This document shows positions 1 through 11,560 of a stretch of 64,000 nt of DNA, one piece after another. Position numbers and translations under genes: made by a program. The DNA comes from Crossaster papposus. Its lineage: Eukaryota; Echinodermata; Asteroidea; Velatida; Solasteridae. The notes beneath the pieces were generated by a model. It did not search any database. It worked only from the letters and a program-made list of their open reading frames with translations, and had not been told where the DNA came from. Within the stretch, counting starts at the first letter, position 1, and every line of letters starts with the position of its first letter. The DNA lies in NCBI GenBank assembly GCA_037893245.1, contig JBAIAA010000321.1:682001-746000 (forward strand). Direction: 5' to 3'.

Positions 1-390
1 CACAAGTAGAGTCACCGACACTAATTGGGAGACTGTTCCAAAGTTCAGCAGCAGAGTGTGAGAAGGCGTGTTTGCCATAAGATAAACTTGAGTTGTGAGT
101 GTTAAGCCGAGTTCTATCGGAAGACGATTGCTTTGGTGAAGATGAAACATATCAGAGAGATAAGGTGGGGCAATGTCCTTCAAACATTTGAAAACATATA
201 GAAGAGTTTTGAACTGGATGCGTTTCTCCATGGGTAGCCAGTGTAGTTTAGCAAGTAAGGGGGATCCATGAGCTCTCCAACAGTTAACAGTGAGAACAAG
301 TTTGGCAGCTCTGTATTGGATACTGGTGAGGCGTTTAAGATGTGCTTTGGTGATTCCAGATAACAGAGAGTTACAATAGTAAGTGCCGCT
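1..390 (-). mobile_element. 3' part of a CR1/L2/jockey-like LINE reverse transcriptase ORF
   Basis: Reading the minus strand gives an open frame with the usual C-terminal landmarks of non-LTR reverse transcriptases: YCNSLLSG, then QYRAAKLVL, LHWLPMEKRIQFK, PPYLSDM and, near the window edge, AAELWNSLP. These follow the thumb/connection region of CR1, L2 and jockey clade elements. The frame runs off the left edge, so the 3' tail cannot be seen. Only this C-terminal part is present; the catalytic YADD region is missing. Probably a 5'-truncated, dead copy. Confidence 0.8.
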
Positions 391-892
391 TGAACGCTGG
401 TTCAACCGGTGACACAGCTTTTTGCAAAGGAAAGTGCTGCCTCATGAGTATATCTACTTATATTACTTTGTATACATAAAAGGGCTATTTAAGTCTGGGT
501 TTACCAGACCTACCCAAGCAATTAATCATGCTATTGTTGCCTTGCCCCATTCAACAACAACAGCTGGGATCAAATATATTCAGACACTATGGGAAAGTAC
601 TGTGTTGACATATAAAGCCATCAAACCGAACAGCGTTGGGGTTATACACAAAATACAACCGACTTTGAAAAAAGTACGGACGCGTGTTCGTGTAAAAAAA
701 AAATGGCCGCACGTCTCAAGGATAATGTTTTATGTAACCACGCCGTTTTGGCATCCATGTTGGCTTTATGAATTACAGTATAAGTGCAACACGTCGGTAA
801 GCTTGTCTCTTGTGTCCGTTTATCTTATAAACCCAACAAGGGCCATTTTCATAAAACATGTAAGCACAAAAATGTGCTTAGCACAAAACAGA

Positions 893-1148
893 GGCCAATT
901 TCATGGAGCTGCTATAAGCAACAAAATTTGCTTAGCATGAAAATTCTACCTCAAGTGGCAAAAACAGGGTTACGAACTAAATTTTCAGGTGATGTATATT
1001 GCTTGTGACTGGCATTATCAGCTAGTTTTTTGCTTTACCATGAAAAGCACATGGAGTTTTGGTTGGTAACCTGCTTTTACTGAGCAAGACTTTGTTGTGC
1101 TTAGAAGCAAATTTGTGTGCTTATATAGCAGCTCCATGAAATTGGCCC
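893..1148. mobile_element. MITE with GGCCAATTTCATGGAGCTGC ends (family H, copy 1)
   Basis: The ends are inverted copies of a sequence close to GGCCAATTTCATGGAGCTGC followed by runs of TTTGCTTAGCA-type sequence. The interior is non-coding. A second copy with the same ends and similar internal motifs lies at 40329-40567, which supports a dispersed family and not a chance palindrome. No transposase is present. The superfamily is not assigned because the target duplication is not clear. Confidence 0.7.
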
Positions 1149-1834
1149 CAGCTCAGTAAAAAACAGGTTATCGGCCAAAACTCCACGTGCTTAATAAGAC
1201 GGAGTTTAGAATCATTAATATATTTACAACAAGTAAGCTTTTAAACAGTGTTTCTTTTTGGATAGTAGCAAAATGTATATATTTCACCTTTAAGAATGCC
1301 ACACGTTGATTTTATTGGCTCTTTCTTTGGATACAAGAGCTAGGTTTATAAATCTATCTTGTCAGAAATCTTAGAGGAAATCCTTACTTCTCTACCACAA
1401 TTACCTGGGTTCAAGAACAGTAGTCAAGTTCATCTCAATTCAAATCACAATACATGCACCATTTTTTTGCAGTTCATTTGAATGGCTTGTGACAGGCCTT
1501 TCGAATGAACATTAAAAGTATATTATTGAAGATTTGATTGACTTGTGATAACTTGACTACAAGTCATTCTTTAACCCTAACCCTCCAGGGTATTTTGGCT
1601 AGGAACCCTGCCAGATGCATCAGATTGCATACTTTTGTGCAGAGTGCAGCAAGGTCAAGCAGTTAGTCACCACAGATGCATTGTTCTGGGTCTGCAGGGT
1701 TAGGGTTAATGTGAACTGATCAAATCCCAGTGACCAACTTCTACAGCTTGTTTAGCAATGAAGCTATTTTTGTTATGTTATCCCAAAATAAAAGCATGGG
1801 CATGTAATTACACCCTTATTACAATTTGTTACAG

Positions 1835-2014
1835 ATTGAATGGAATCCCGGTTCAGTGGATCTTTGCTAGGGCACCAAGAGGTGACCGTAGTGAAACAGA
1901 AAGAAAATTTCAAGCCAAAGACAAAGTTGGCCTCCTCCAAGCGTGGGACGACTTACGGCAGTCAGGTCGGGACGTGACCTTTCAGAGAATCAAAACAATT
2001 GCTGTTGCCCACAG
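1835..2014 (+). CDS. c11orf68: C11orf68 homologue, penultimate exon
   Basis: 180-bp exon encoding a stretch beginning LNGIPVQWIFARAP and ending TIAVAHR. It starts with the third base of a split codon and ends with two bases of the next, so both flanking introns interrupt codons. Canonical AG acceptor and GTGAGT donor. Confidence 0.8.
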
Positions 2015-3535
2015 GTGAGTTGGATGTATTTGCCAATCTTCAGTGATGACTGGTCAATACCATTGCAATAACGTTATGGGTGGAACGACATTCAAATCAC
2101 AATTGTCTCTGGGGTCGATTTCACGAAACTCATTTTATCTTGCATTTTACGAGTCCCCGCTTATAAGATTGATCATGGCTAAGACGTACGTCTCCTAAGA
2201 GCTATTTTACGAAACCCATCTCGAGAAAGATGCATCAAATCTACCAATTGGTTGGCTGTTTTCTGATAATTTTTACCGCTTGAGTAAAAAGTTGTTGTAA
2301 AGAAATTGCATTAAACAAACTTTATTACGCAATTTCAAAAGTAATGTACCTTTCAATTGCCCGATCGGGCACTATATTCAGATTCCGAGCACTAGCCTAT
2401 AGTAGTGAACTTAACGTGACCGTGTTTCACCCAATCAGGATAAAGAACCAGCCAGCAAGACTACAGGTCTTTTCCAATCTCAAATAGGGGGTGCAACTGG
2501 TGTTAGTCCACAAAGTCTTTAGTTAAATAGCACCAACGACAGGACGTTTAATTTTCCACCCGCCAAAATGCACGTCGAGCGTTGAGTTTAAGAAATTTGT
2601 AATTTTTGTCCTTGTATTTTGCTTATAGTTTTCATGTAGTGGCTAAAGCCCTGTTCGCACTGGACTTTTTTTGATAAAACGTACCGAGACGATGGGTACT
2701 TTTCCCATTTTAAGTCCAGTGCGGACAGCCTATGACGTTTTCCTCTCAGGTTAAACTTCCCAGGTCACTTTTCCCTAGACGATAAGTCCAGTGCGAACAG
2801 TGCGTGTCGGTAAAAGCGGCCCAGGAAAACGTTCATCCGGCCTCCCAGTGCACGTGCAATGCCACACTACGAGTCATTATAATGACAGCTCGGCTACTTC
2901 TCCCGCAGTCTCGGTAAAATCTTCCCGTGTCAAAAGTCCAAGCGCGAACAGTGGTAACATTTGACCATTTTTTATTTTACCATCGTCTCAGTAAAACCTT
3001 CCCCCAAAAAGTCCAGTGCGAACACGGCTTAACTATACATTGCGATCTCAGAGTTGGCAACACGGGGTAAACAAACGTTTGTCCCCAGATAGACTAATTA
3101 AGGCCTTCTGTAAATACTTATTCCCATTTATTTTCTTTGCACATTCTGGATAGATGCTTGGTTGGCAAGTGGTTGGTCATGAAGGATACAGGCTTTCATG
3201 TTGACCTTACCTGGGAGAGGATATTCCGTGCGACGGTTGCCGGCCAGCTTGGGTCAGCTACGAAGGTTAGCTCTGCGCACGGAGCGGACAAGCGCGACCA
3301 GAGTCACGTCATCTGCATCTACTCCGAGGACTTCACGAACAAGTCTGCGGTGATGACACTGGAGACCAGGCTGCGCCAGCTAGGTATACGCTGTCGAATG
3401 ACGTACAAGCCTGATGCCTTCAGTTACCTTGGGGTCTACCAAGGCAATGAATGGAGACTTAAACCGACCATCTATGCAAGTGAATTTGATGTTAGAAAGA
3501 ATGCTTCTGTTGTCATGTCAGTTTATGATGAATGA
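1835..3535 (+). CDS. c11orf68: C11orf68/UPF0696 (Bles03, DUF1917) homologue, C-terminal two exons
   Basis: Two exons (1835-2014 and 3154-3535) encode the last ~186 residues of a protein resembling the UPF0696/Bles03 family, which adopts an eIF4E-like fold and has no firmly established cellular role. Seen directly: acceptor TTGTTACAG before 1835, donor CAG|GTGAGT after 2014, acceptor GGATAG before 3154. The split codon at the junction is in phase (AG + A). Family landmarks are GKWLVMKDTGF right after the junction, HVICIYSEDFT in the middle and KPDAFSYLGVY near the end; the stop is at 3533-3535. The first exon(s) with the initiator are not recognised and may lie left of the window or in unrecognised sequence before 1835. 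The intron carries a Harbinger-like MITE. Family assignment is from memory of the conserved motifs and should be confirmed by a profile search. Confidence 0.82.
2647..3029. mobile_element. PIF/Harbinger-like MITE, TAA target duplication
   Basis: The ends are near-perfect inverted repeats (AGCC.TGTTCGCACTGGAC and its complement), flanked on both sides by TAA (2644-2646 and 3030-3032), the 3-bp target type typical of PIF/Harbinger. The end motif AAGTCCAGTGCG recurs several times inside (about 2720, 2787 and 2935). No coding sequence. It lies wholly inside the last intron of the C11orf68 homologue. Confidence 0.75.
3154..3535 (+). CDS. c11orf68: C11orf68 homologue, terminal exon
   Basis: Encodes 126 residues and a TGA stop. 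It holds the best conserved part of the family (GKWLVMKDTGF, ATVAGQLG, HVICIYSEDFT, LRQLGIRC, KPDAFSYLGVY). The pyrimidine-rich TTCCCATTTATTTTCTTTGC precedes the AG acceptor. Confidence 0.85.
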
Positions 3536-4900
3536 TGGCCTGCACAATTGTGATATGATCTGGGAAAACTCTTCACATGGTGATATTTGTTCTTGTGAAT
3601 TATGTGTAGCGCATCTCTGAAACGTGGAATTGATGACAACAAATTTCACCATGTTCAGGGTTTTCTCAGATCACATCACAATTTACATCCCCTTTATGCG
3701 GTCCACAGTGTGAAGGTTTAGATGGTGAAATGGCATTTTTAATAGTTCTAAAACCATTTTGTATGAACAAAATATCACTCTTGGACTTTTGCAAATGACT
3801 AGATTAGAAGCCTCACTGAGGTAAAGCCATGCATGCTCATGTGGAGGAGTTTTTATTTGTGCTTCGCCTGCACAAATTTCAGAACGATACTACATGTACA
3901 TGTGTATGCAATATCACGTAGTCCGTCTGTCTGTAGTCTGTCTGTCCGTCCATTATGTACATTTACGTGTCATTTTGGGTTAAAGTTTCGACAAATTGGT
4001 CTTACATGTATGCAAAGTTAAGGTCCAATTGCAATCAAACTTGGGTCATGCATGCAATATTGTAACCTTACGGTTGTGTCAAAGGTCAAGTACTAAGGTC
4101 AAGTACTGGGACATGCTCATTAGCATAGTGCCACCTGACGGCTGTATCGGATATGAAATTATCAAATTGCTTCCAGTGGATGGCGTCATTCTGCACATAA
4201 TCCATTGTAGAGCATGTAAAATTGATCTGAACCCTAACTCCCTAGTGTAATAGGAACCATATCCTGACAATTCCAACACCATATGGCAAACTGTACACAC
4301 AAACTGTTGGACTCTGATTATAGTATAAAAGACAGATCAGTTTATTAGGGGTCCAGTACCCATCCAAACAGAATCCAACAAAAAACGGTGTTAAAGTTTG
4401 ACTGGATGTGGATTCGTTAAGGTTAAATACAGATTGCCAAATTTTGTTCTATTCAGTTTATATACAGATTATTTATAATGACTTGAGTTATATTAAATGT
4501 TACGTAACATTTTAATTTTTTAACTTCCTTGTATTATGTTTGACTTTAATTTCCAGCGTTAATTTTAAATTATTTACAGACTTTTTGAAAATGTTTATGT
4601 ATAGTTGTACTACATCATATTTTTTAATCTGCAGTATCATTGCCATGGAAGGAGGGTCAGTTGTTTATCAAAATGTTATATTTTGTTTCTGTTATGAATG
4701 TGTGCAATGATTTTAGTTTTTTAATCAAAGTTATTGATATTTCAAATGAACCACAAGGGAAACTGAGTGATGCCTGCTCGCTGTTTTCCAGGTGAATTAT
4801 GCAACATTGCTGATGTTGCTAGTATTGTGACTTTGGGCGCGATCCCTATGACCACATGTCAATTAAGGGTTTGTGGCTTCTGACGTCGCCCCCGAACAAA
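3536..4900. other. Intergenic/3' UTR stretch without a recognised gene
   Basis: After the C11orf68 stop there is AT-rich sequence with short simple repeats (for example GTCTGTCTGTAGTCTG near 3925) and no convincing exon, RNA or complete transposon. The 3' UTR should occupy its first part; I could not fix the cleavage site. Confidence 0.5.
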
Positions 4901-4929
4901 AATATTGACTAATTTGGGGAATTCCAACA

Positions 4930-5003
4930 GGGGGCTTAGCTCAGTTGCTAAAGCATCGGGAGAGCAATCCGGAGGTCACTGGTTCAAGCCCCGATCCAGT
5001 CAA
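4930..5003 (+). repeat. tRNA-like sequence (tRNA pseudogene or SINE head)
   Basis: Contains an A-box-like TTAGCTCAGTTG and a B-box-like GGTTCAAGCCC about 40 bases apart, as in a tRNA. The acceptor and T-stem pairs are imperfect, so a working tRNA is unlikely. No clear SINE body follows. Confidence 0.55.
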
Positions 5004-5756
5004 TTTCTTTGTTCAATTTCCAAAATTATGAATGATAATCAGTTTGTCTTGATTGTAGAGGATATAATATTCCAGCACATCTTTTAAAGAAAGCATACAA
5101 ACATCACTTAATTAGTTTTCAAAATAATAATAAAACATATTTAGTATGGGAGAAAGTGTACAGCCATGTACATGTATATTACACAACTGCCATGAAAGTG
5201 CCAAAAATAAATATTGACCTTGTTTCTGTTTTGGGATATCTTCCTCCAGTACGTACTGGGGATTGGGAGAGGGAGCTGGGGGCCTATCCCGTGTAGCTAC
5301 TGACTATTACTAGTTATATGGAGTTTAAACAAAAGATAAATTGTTCCTCCTGATTGCCTTAAAATGTAAGAGAAAACATCATGGATTTCATGCATCTAGG
5401 TTCAATGATGCATATTACCTAAACTAATTTGATCATGTGGTAAACTCAAATGGAAGATGCAATTATAAGTATACACTTGTTTTTCCATTTTGTATAATTT
5501 TATTTCTACAAAATGCCAATCTCTATGAATTCTGCATGTGTTATGAGTCTTGCATTGCCTAAAATAATATACTTATTGTGTGAAGAAGCTTTACAATTAC
5601 TGTAATTAAAATAAGTTGAAATATGATCTTACTGAGTTTCTATGTTTGATTGTATATCCATCTTTAATAAGCCATTTGCGCGTGACCCCGAGTTAAATTT
5701 AAATAACATCTGGTACACTGACTTGCTCACACAGCTTGGCACAGTTTAACTTTAAA

Positions 5757-5971
5757 TTCTCCAGACCAAAGACGCTGTTGCTATATCACGTGATTCGGGG
5801 CAAGCCTTACGCGTCATACGCTAGCAACCCCCAGCTCTGGAATGGTCTGGTGTCTTTTTGCCATTCTCACCCATTGTAAACAATGTATTGGTGCTGAGCG
5901 TCTCTTACGTAACTATGCAAAAGCTTGCCCCGAATCACGTGATATAGCAACAGTGTCTTTGGTCTGGAGAA
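5757..5971. mobile_element. Palindromic MITE with TTCTCCAGACC ends
   Basis: The two arms are inverted copies (5' TTCTCCAGACCAAAGAC, then about 30 bp more including ATATCACGTGATTCGGGGC) around a ~120-bp centre. Non-coding. Its left end touches the inner end of the left PLE repeat, so the exact boundary and target duplication cannot be separated by eye. Confidence 0.7.
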
Positions 5972-5999
5972 CTTAGATCCAGCTGTACGGACACGAGGT

Positions 6000-7822
6000 A
6001 CAGGGAATTCCATGATGAGATTGATAAAGGCCTATCTAACCTTGACTCTGTTCTTATCAACAGGAGAAACAAGAAGATCGGTGGCTTGCTTGCTATTCAG
6101 CATCAACGCAGACAGAGACGTTTTAGACGTCCCAAGCCCCAATCGACATTACCCCCTGCAAATACTGTATTTAACCTTTCCTCCTCATCCATATCAGATG
6201 TTGAACACAAACTTTTATCCAAGGGTCTCAACTTCTGTCCCACTCCCCGTAATGTGAACCAGGCACAGTTCGGCAAAGATCTCACGGAATACTATCGTAG
6301 GATCCGTCTCCGTTAGTATTTTCTTGACTCCGACCCTTGTGAATTAGAACCCTTCCGTGTTAAGAGCGTATGGGTACCCCCCAGGAATCGTGTACCAGCC
6401 CTTGAGACATATGTTCAAGTTGTCAATACCCAAGTCAGAAAACCCTAATCCCCACAGGACCCATGATAACATCCCTAGAGAAGAGCGCCTTGCACTTACT
6501 GCTTTGCGTTCTCGTACCGACATCATCATCAAGCCAGCTGATAAAGGCTCAGCCGTGGTCATCATGGATCGTCAGCAGTACATCGACGAGGCCCACCGCC
6601 AGTTGGACAACCGTACTAACTATATCTGCCTTGACTCTGATCCCACAGGTACATTCTTTCGAGAGACAGCAGTTGCTTGATGACATGCGATCACGTGACC
6701 AACTGTCAAAAAAAGCTCAACAATTTCTTTCACCAACTGACTGTACAACTGCTAGGTTTTATCTTCTCCCGAAGATTCACAAGACTGGTAACCCTGGTAG
6801 GCCCATCGTCTCGGGTAATGGCTCACCCACGGAACACATCTCCCTGTTCATTGACAGTTTGTTTTAAACCCCTTGTCCCTAGGATTCCATCATACATCCA
6901 TGACACCCCAGACTTCCTGCGCAAGCTCGAAGGAATCAAGGACCAGATTCCCAGCACAGCCATCATTGGGACTTTTGACGTCTCATCCTTGTACACCAAC
7001 ATACCACACGAAGAAGGTATTCGTGCATGTTCCATAACCCTAGCTAGGGCAGGACACACGACCCCTCCCATAAGTGACATTCGCGCCTTCATGAAACTTG
7101 TACTAACAAAGAATAATTTTTCCTTTCTAGATAAGCACTATCTACAGGTACATGGCACTGCAATGGGTACTCGCATGGCACCCTCCTTTGCATGCCTCTT
7201 CTTGGGTGACCTCGAGGAACGCATGCTTGCCTCAGCACCGTGCTGTCCCTGGACCTGGTGGAGATACATTGATGATGTATTTTTTATCTAGACCAGTGAC
7301 GAGGACAGTCTGCTAACTTTCATTAACCACATGAATTCCTTCCACAGGACCATCAAGTTCACATCAGAGTACTCGCATCATCAGGCCCACTTCCTTGATG
7401 TCACCATCCGGAAGAAGGATAACTTAATAACCACTGATCTGTATTCTACACCCACAGACACACACCAGTATCTCCACTCCTCCAGCTGTCACCCTAAGCA
7501 TTGTAAGACATTCAGTCAGGCTCTTAGACTCGAAAGGATTTGTTCTAACGACTATGATTTCTCCCGCCATTCACAGATACTGAAGAATAACTTGGTTGCC
7601 AGGGGTCACAGCTCCCGCCAAGTTCAACGTGCCATTGCCAGAGCCAAAGCTGTACCCAGAAATTTGGCTCTAAAATTAAAGCCCCCCGGGCTAATGCCAA
7701 ACCCATGATCCACCTGGTGACTACCTTTCACCCCAGTCTCCCTTCCCTTCGCAAAATCACTAACAACAGCCATCACATTATCCACACTTTAGATCGCTTT
7801 GTTCGTGCCGTCCCCGACAGCC
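6000..7822 (+). pseudogene. PLE reverse transcriptase, frameshifted
   Basis: Reading across frames gives a Penelope-type RT: LLSKGLNFCPTP near 6225, KPADKGSAVVIMD near 6535, RFYLLPKIHKTGNPGRP near 6755, GTFDVSSLYTNIP near 6970, GTAMGTRMAPSFACLFLG near 7155 and the catalytic YIDDVFFI at 7268-7291. The enzyme would copy element RNA at a target nick. Pieces fall in different frames (changes near 6085, 6370, 6690 and 6865), and an in-frame TAG follows the catalytic motif at 7291. The frame after 7331 is open again to the split point near 7822, where the inserted element begins. Confidence 0.85.
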
Positions 7823-8072
7823 CTGCCCACTGGGCATTTTACCCGGGTTGTAACGAGTAATAACGCTAGTTATTACTGGGTAACATACCGATATTACCTT
7901 GGCTGTAACAAGTAATAATGAGTAAAAACTCGTGGTTATTACTGGGTAATAACGGAGAAATAGTAGACAAATATTTCCCTGTTATTACCACCCGATATAA
8001 CCCCATTTACCCAATATTATACAAATATTGACCGCTTTGAGTGGTATAGTAAATTAGCCTCCCGAGGTGATC

Positions 8073-8776
8073 TGTAACGTCGGTATGAGTAAAACACTTG
8101 ATTTATTTCACTCTCTCTAGTACCGGCATACAACTGACCTTTAATGCCACTGCAGCTGCCTGTTGCCACGTCAACTATGATTAAAAGTACAGAAAACATG
8201 TAAACAATATATGTTATAAACTACCCAACACTATAAGAAAGCTCCAGAAAGTATGGACATATGCAGTCCCACCCCAAGAGGGCGCTGTTGCCTACAACTG
8301 CAATGAACTGAGCCCCATACAATTTAACAATCAACAAATCTATCCAAAAATCACAACAAATATTCAGTCTATGATTTAGAACAATAAGAGTAAACTGTCT
8401 GATCATGTGCAAAGGAGTTAAGCCCCGATATAGGCAGAATTTATGCCAGAGTTCTACAGAAATGTCACTATAACTTATACACTACAACATTCCATAAACG
8501 GCACTAAAAGTAAACGCAATCCGTGCCAAAACGATGCCTATTTTACCTCCCAAATTACGCTAAAACTGTTCATAACCGATCATATAGTAAACTACGAAAT
8601 CTAAGAAATCCCCTTACCGCTGGTTAGGGATCCAGGGTCCTACAAATCTAGACAAACTTAGTGATTTATTCTGCAAAACCTGAAGTAACGGTGTAGCGAA
8701 CACGTTTTATCGCGATCCATTAAAAATGTGAATAGCGCCCTCTGTTGAACACTGATAAATAATCCAACCCGAAACA
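8073..8776 (-). repeat. BEL/Pao 3' LTR
   Basis: 704 bp, starts TGTAACGTCGG and ends CCCGAAACA in + orientation. Differs from the other LTR at about 8139 (A versus C) and about 8728 (C versus A). It is the 3' LTR because the element reads on the minus strand. Confidence 0.93.
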
Positions 8777-8911
8777 TTCCGGCTCCCTAATTGCGGGACG
8801 AAATGTCAGGAGCAATTAACACAACTAAGATACTCATACTAAAGAAAAACAACACTGCTTCAATGTTAATGTGAATCAGAGTCTGCTCTCAAGCACTCGG
8901 AGCTGGCGACC

Positions 8912-9505
8912 TTAGTCCGCTTCCAGCAAGAGGCACAGCTTGGTGATAGGCCTCCTCAGTTCTGATGACCCGATGCGTACTGTGACACTTCTCACTAAGT
9001 TGTCTTCACCTGGAGTAGCTTCAGTGACTCGTCCCATGGGCCATCTGTTCCGCAAGAGGTTGCTGTCCGCAACCAGGACGACGTCTCCAACCCTGATGTT
9101 CCGCGCCTCCTTGTGCCACTTCTGCCGCTCCTGTAGTCTGACTAGGTATTCACGGCTCCATCTCCGCCAGAAGACGTTGGTCAGGTACTGCACCTGGCGC
9201 CATCTTTTCTTCGGGTATATGTCTTCCTTGACGAAGATGCCAGGGGGTAGCCTTTGGTTGGAATCCAGGCGCAATAGATGATTGGGTGTAAGTGCCGCTT
9301 CGTCTTCATGGTCGCTAGAGATTTTGGTGATAGGTCGGCTGTTCAGAATTGCCTCTACCTCGCAGAGTAGTGTCTGGAGGCCTTCATCGTCGAGTTTGAT
9401 CGGTTGTTCCTTCATAACGCCGTAGAGCACCTTCCTCGTTGAGCGGATGAGCCTTTCCCAGGCTCCACCATGGTGGGAGGCTATAACGGGCAGTTGAACT
9501 CCCAC
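8912..9505 (-). pseudogene. BEL/Pao integrase C-terminal part
   Basis: Third piece of the polyprotein after a one-base-type shift. It begins in the segment ASHHGGAWERLIRS, which holds the third catalytic residue (Glu) of the DDE integrase, and continues through ILNSRPIT, LTPNHLL and a C-terminal beta-rich domain (VGDVVLVAD, RWPMGRVTEATPG) that ends RPITKLCLL. The stop is at 8912, about 135 bp before the 3' LTR. Confidence 0.87.
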
Positions 9506-11560
9506 TGAATACTCAACTGCTTCAGACTAGAGTCGATCTTGGCTTGATTCCATTTCTCTATCTCCTCACGCATCTCTCGCTCAGCACCTACCAGGTTAGT
9601 TCCGTTGTCGGATCTCAGGAACTTGACGGTTCTTCGTGCTGCAAATCTCCGCACTGCATTGATGCAAGAGTCTGCGGAGAGGTCTTGAGCAACTTCCAGA
9701 TGAACTGCTCGGCTAGCCATACAGGTAAAGATCACTCCGTAGCGCTTTAGAATGCTACGACCTCGCTTGATCTCGAAGGGTCCGAAGTAGTCAACACCAG
9801 ACTTCATGAAGGCTGGCTGGTCTGGTTCCAAACGTTCCTCAGGCAAGTTGGCCATCTTCTGTACCTGGAGGCGTCCCCGGTACCTACGGCACAGCACACA
9901 CTTCGCAATAATGCTGCGCACCAATAGACTGGCCCTTGGAATCCAGTACTTGCGTCTCAATTCTGTGAGGGTGCTGTTGGTTCCGAGGTGTCCTACTCTT
10001 TGATGGGCACTGATAAGTATCAGCCTGGACACTTGAGAATCCTTGGGGAGGATTACCGGATGCTTGACATCTACTGGCAACTTTGAATGTCGGAGCCGCC
10101 CACCAACTCTCAGCAGTCCCACTTCGTCCATCATGGGGTCGAGTTTTCGCACAGACTCGGTTAGGTTATGGCTCTGCTGAACATATTTGATAAGTTCTGT
10201 GCCTGCTGTCTCCAATTCGTCCACACTGAGGGGATTTGGACTCTTGTATTGTGATGCCTCTGGCTCAACACTGGAAACCTGGCGCTGTTTGAAGAGCCTC
10301 TGTGCTCGCAGCATCCATGCCACTGTTGTCTTCAGTCGCCTCCAGGTTGAGCAACGGTCGATGAGCTGGTCGACAGTCATGGTACCTTCATGGGTCTTAA
10401 GGGTAGTAGCGTGAACTTGCTTGACTTCCGGGTCTTTGGCTGGTAAGTCTCTGACGATGTCTGACCTCGGCCACGTGGACTCCGGCTCCCACAGAAATGC
10501 TGGCCCCTGAAACCAGAGTGTAGGATCTAGTTTCGGATGAATACCCCTTGAAGCTATATCTGCTGGGTTTTCCAAGGTTGGGACATGGCGCCACTGCTCA
10601 ATGCTGGAGCCCTCTTGTATGGTGGTGACACGGTTTGCCACAAAGGTGTGGAACCTGGTCGTCTTGTTGGCAATGTACCTCAAGACGGAGGTACTGTCTG
10701 TCCAGTAGTAGACGTCAAACTGCAACTCCATAACTGAGGTAATTAGTGCGACAAACTTCACTGAAAGACTAGCTGCGGTTAGCTCCATCCTCGGAGTAGT
10801 TACCTTCTTGAGAGGAGCAACCCTTGATTTGCCCATAAGCAGATTGCAGAAGACTCTGCCTGAACTATCCTGGAGTCGTGTGTAAATGGCAATGCCATAG
10901 CCCTCGTCGGAGGCATCAGAAAAGGCGTGCAGTTGGCAGGTCTCGGGCTTTGCAAAGTCACTTGGTCGCACACTTCTTGGTAGTGACATATGCTCCAACT
11001 TGACAATGTCCAGCAGCCACTGGTTCCATACAGCCATTTCCTTGTCTCCAATTTCCTTGTCCCATCCAAGGCCCTGCTTGCAGAGCCGCTGCAGCATAAT
11101 TCTAGCTGGAAGGATGAATGGCCCTGCTAGGCCCAAGGGGTCGAAGACACTGCTGACGACAGACAGAATGCCTCTGCGTGTGGCTGGACGGTCCTTCAGA
11201 TTCACCTTAAACCCAAAGGTGTCCTCTAGAGTATTCCAGAAGACTCCCAACGCCCGCTCTGATGGGGGTTGGTCACTGCTCTCAATTGTCAACTGCTGCG
11301 ACTTTGATCTCTCCTCTGGTGGAATAGAGTCGTTCACTGCCTGATCATTGCTGACCCACTTATGCAAGTTGAACCCTCCACGCCTGCACACCTCCTTGAC
11401 GATTCTCCTGGTTTCAATAGCTTCCTTGGCATCAAAAACTGCCTTCAGATAGTCATCGACGTAGAAGCTTCTCGGGATTTCAGGATGCTGGTTGTCTGCA
11501 GCACACTTACGCAGAGCTGCAGAAGCGCAAGATGGCGATGATACAGCATGGGGTGCGACT
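9481..11560 (-). pseudogene. BEL/Pao RT C-part, RNase H and integrase core
   Basis: Continues the polyprotein in a shifted frame. The RT active-site strand FYVDDYL is followed by an RNase H-like region with LHAFSDASDEGYG, TPRMELTAA and WTDSTSVLRYI. The integrase follows: an HHCC-type finger (HQRVGHLG ... CVLCRRY), then catalytic Asp residues in SGVDYFGPF and LRSDNGTNLVG. The frame breaks again near 9490, just before the Glu region of the integrase. RNase H and integrase are otherwise well preserved. Confidence 0.87.

Noticed and set aside
422..940. 172-codon frame on +
   Set aside because: Overlaps a MITE, has no family resemblance and AT-rich composition gives such frames by chance.
4930..5003. 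Functional tRNA gene
   Set aside because: A and B boxes are present but acceptor and T-stems are mismatched.
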